From Alistipes sp. (GTDB lineage: Bacteria > Bacteroidota > Bacteroidia > Bacteroidales > Rikenellaceae): 5,241 nucleotides of DNA. Numbering within the stretch: the stretch's first letter is position 1; the number at the start of each line of letters is the position of its first letter. The notes under the pieces are model-generated. The model was not told the origin of the DNA, did not search any database, and saw nothing but the letters and a program-made list of their open reading frames with translations. The DNA is taken from assembly GCA_029051915.1 (NCBI GenBank), contig JAIDKM010000378.1:1-5241 (forward strand), in the 5' to 3' direction. Below, piece by piece: positions 4,639-5,241 of the stretch. The translations under genes and the position numbers were made by a program.

Positions 4639-5241
4639 ATGGAAGCCGGCAAACGAGTTATTACAGATATTTTTAATGGGAACAAGATTCTTGAGATTCC
4701 GTTTTTTCAGCGCGCCTATGTTTGGAAAGAAGAACAGTGGGAGCGATTGCTCTCCGATATGGAGCATATTACTAAAACCAAGCAACCCTATTTCCTGGGA
4801 TCGGTAATTTTTAAACAACAACTGACACCTACCGGAGCTGAATCCGGCGAAGTCAGAACCGTTATTGACGGGCAGCAACGTTTGACAACCTTGTCGTTGT
4901 TTTTCAAGGCGCTCTATCTGAAGCTCGGAAAAGCATCCAGTTTCGATCGGCTGTTTCTGCTTGAATCGGGTGATCCTGTGCTTAGGCACAACTATAATGA
5001 TCGCGCTGATTTCGAACATATAATGAAATTGCCGGAGAAGCCGGAGATGATGCTTCCGGGCAATAGTCGCATAATTCAGGCGTTCGAATATTTCTGGAAA
5101 CATGTCGATCCTGAAAAACTGGATGTTGAGTCTATAAAAAGCCATGCTATGTTTGTGGTTATCGATTTGCAGGACAGCGAAGACGAGCAACAGATTTTCG
5201 ATACGATCAACTCGCTGGGTGTCCGACTTACGACGGGTGAA
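4639..5241 (+). CDS. DUF262 (GmrS/DGQQR-motif) protein, 3' end outside the window
   Basis: The frame is open from ATG 4639 to the window edge, giving the first 201 residues. An in-frame TGA at 4633 makes this the only possible upstream start. DUF262 hallmarks in order are IPFFQRAYVWKEEQW (20-34), YFLGSVIF (51-58), VIDGQQRLTTLSL (75-87) and DEQQIFDTINSLG followed by VRLTTGE (182-201). The DGQQR motif is the ParB/Srx-like nucleotide-binding and hydrolysis signature found in GmrS of GmrSD type IV restriction enzymes and in other defence proteins such as SspE. A DUF1524 HNH nuclease half often follows but cannot be seen here. The 23-bp gap and shared strand imply co-transcription with the synthetase gene. 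Targeting of modified phage DNA is known for some relatives and only inferred here. Confidence 0.9.
   Translation, partial: MEAGKRVITDIFNGNKILEIPFFQRAYVWKEEQWERLLSDMEHITKTKQPYFLGSVIFKQQLTPTGAESGEVRTVIDGQQRLTTLSLFFKALYLKLGKASSFDRLFLLESGDPVLRHNYNDRADFEHIMKLPEKPEMMLPGNSRIIQAFEYFWKHVDPEKLDVESIKSHAMFVVIDLQDSEDEQQIFDTINSLGVRLTTGE

Noticed and set aside
4621..5190. 189-codon open frame on the minus strand
   Set aside because: It lies antisense to the DUF262 gene, whose plus-strand frame carries a run of family motifs. The minus frame shows no recognisable domain.

Overview
The window looks like chromosomal DNA of a Bacteroidota species. Three putative promoters carry the phylum's TAnnTTTG -7 element, two of them with a TTTG -33 element 19-20 nt upstream. 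Starts lack a clear Shine-Dalgarno sequence and neither tRNA gene encodes CCA. The GC-rich first 3.1 kb would suit a GC-rich Bacteroidales such as Alistipes, but the genus is only an inference.

Left part (1-3120, almost all on the minus strand): a compact three-gene operon for an FecBCD/BtuFCD-type metal-chelate or cobalamin importer. Its order is substrate-binding lipoprotein (1943-3112), inner-membrane permease (941-1942) and ATPase (177-941), packed with no gap or a 1-bp overlap. Past the ATPase, on the same strand, lies a tRNA-Glu(UUC) gene with its own well-formed promoter and a leader hairpin. The binding protein would catch the substrate in the periplasm, the permease dimer would move it across the inner membrane, and the ATPase dimer would power transport. 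The sequence does not identify the substrate.

Junction (3113-3323): divergent from the importer operon is a tRNA-Pro(GGG) gene on the plus strand with a promoter, a leader hairpin and a strong rho-independent terminator.

Right part (3324-5241, plus strand): base composition turns clearly AT-rich. A 269-bp intergenic stretch ends in a perfect 11-bp inverted repeat beside a TATATTTG promoter element. It leads into a two-gene operon: a RelA/SpoT-type nucleotide pyrophosphokinase without a hydrolase domain but with a long C-terminal coiled coil (3593-4615), and 23 bp later a DUF262 (GmrS/DndB-ParB-like, DGQQR motif) protein that runs off the window (4639-5241+). The tRNA-proximal position, composition change and DUF262 content suggest an acquired accessory island, possibly an anti-phage module in which an alarmone or tRNA-modifying synthetase is paired with a DUF262 effector. 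That pairing is the most interesting content of the window; its function is inference.
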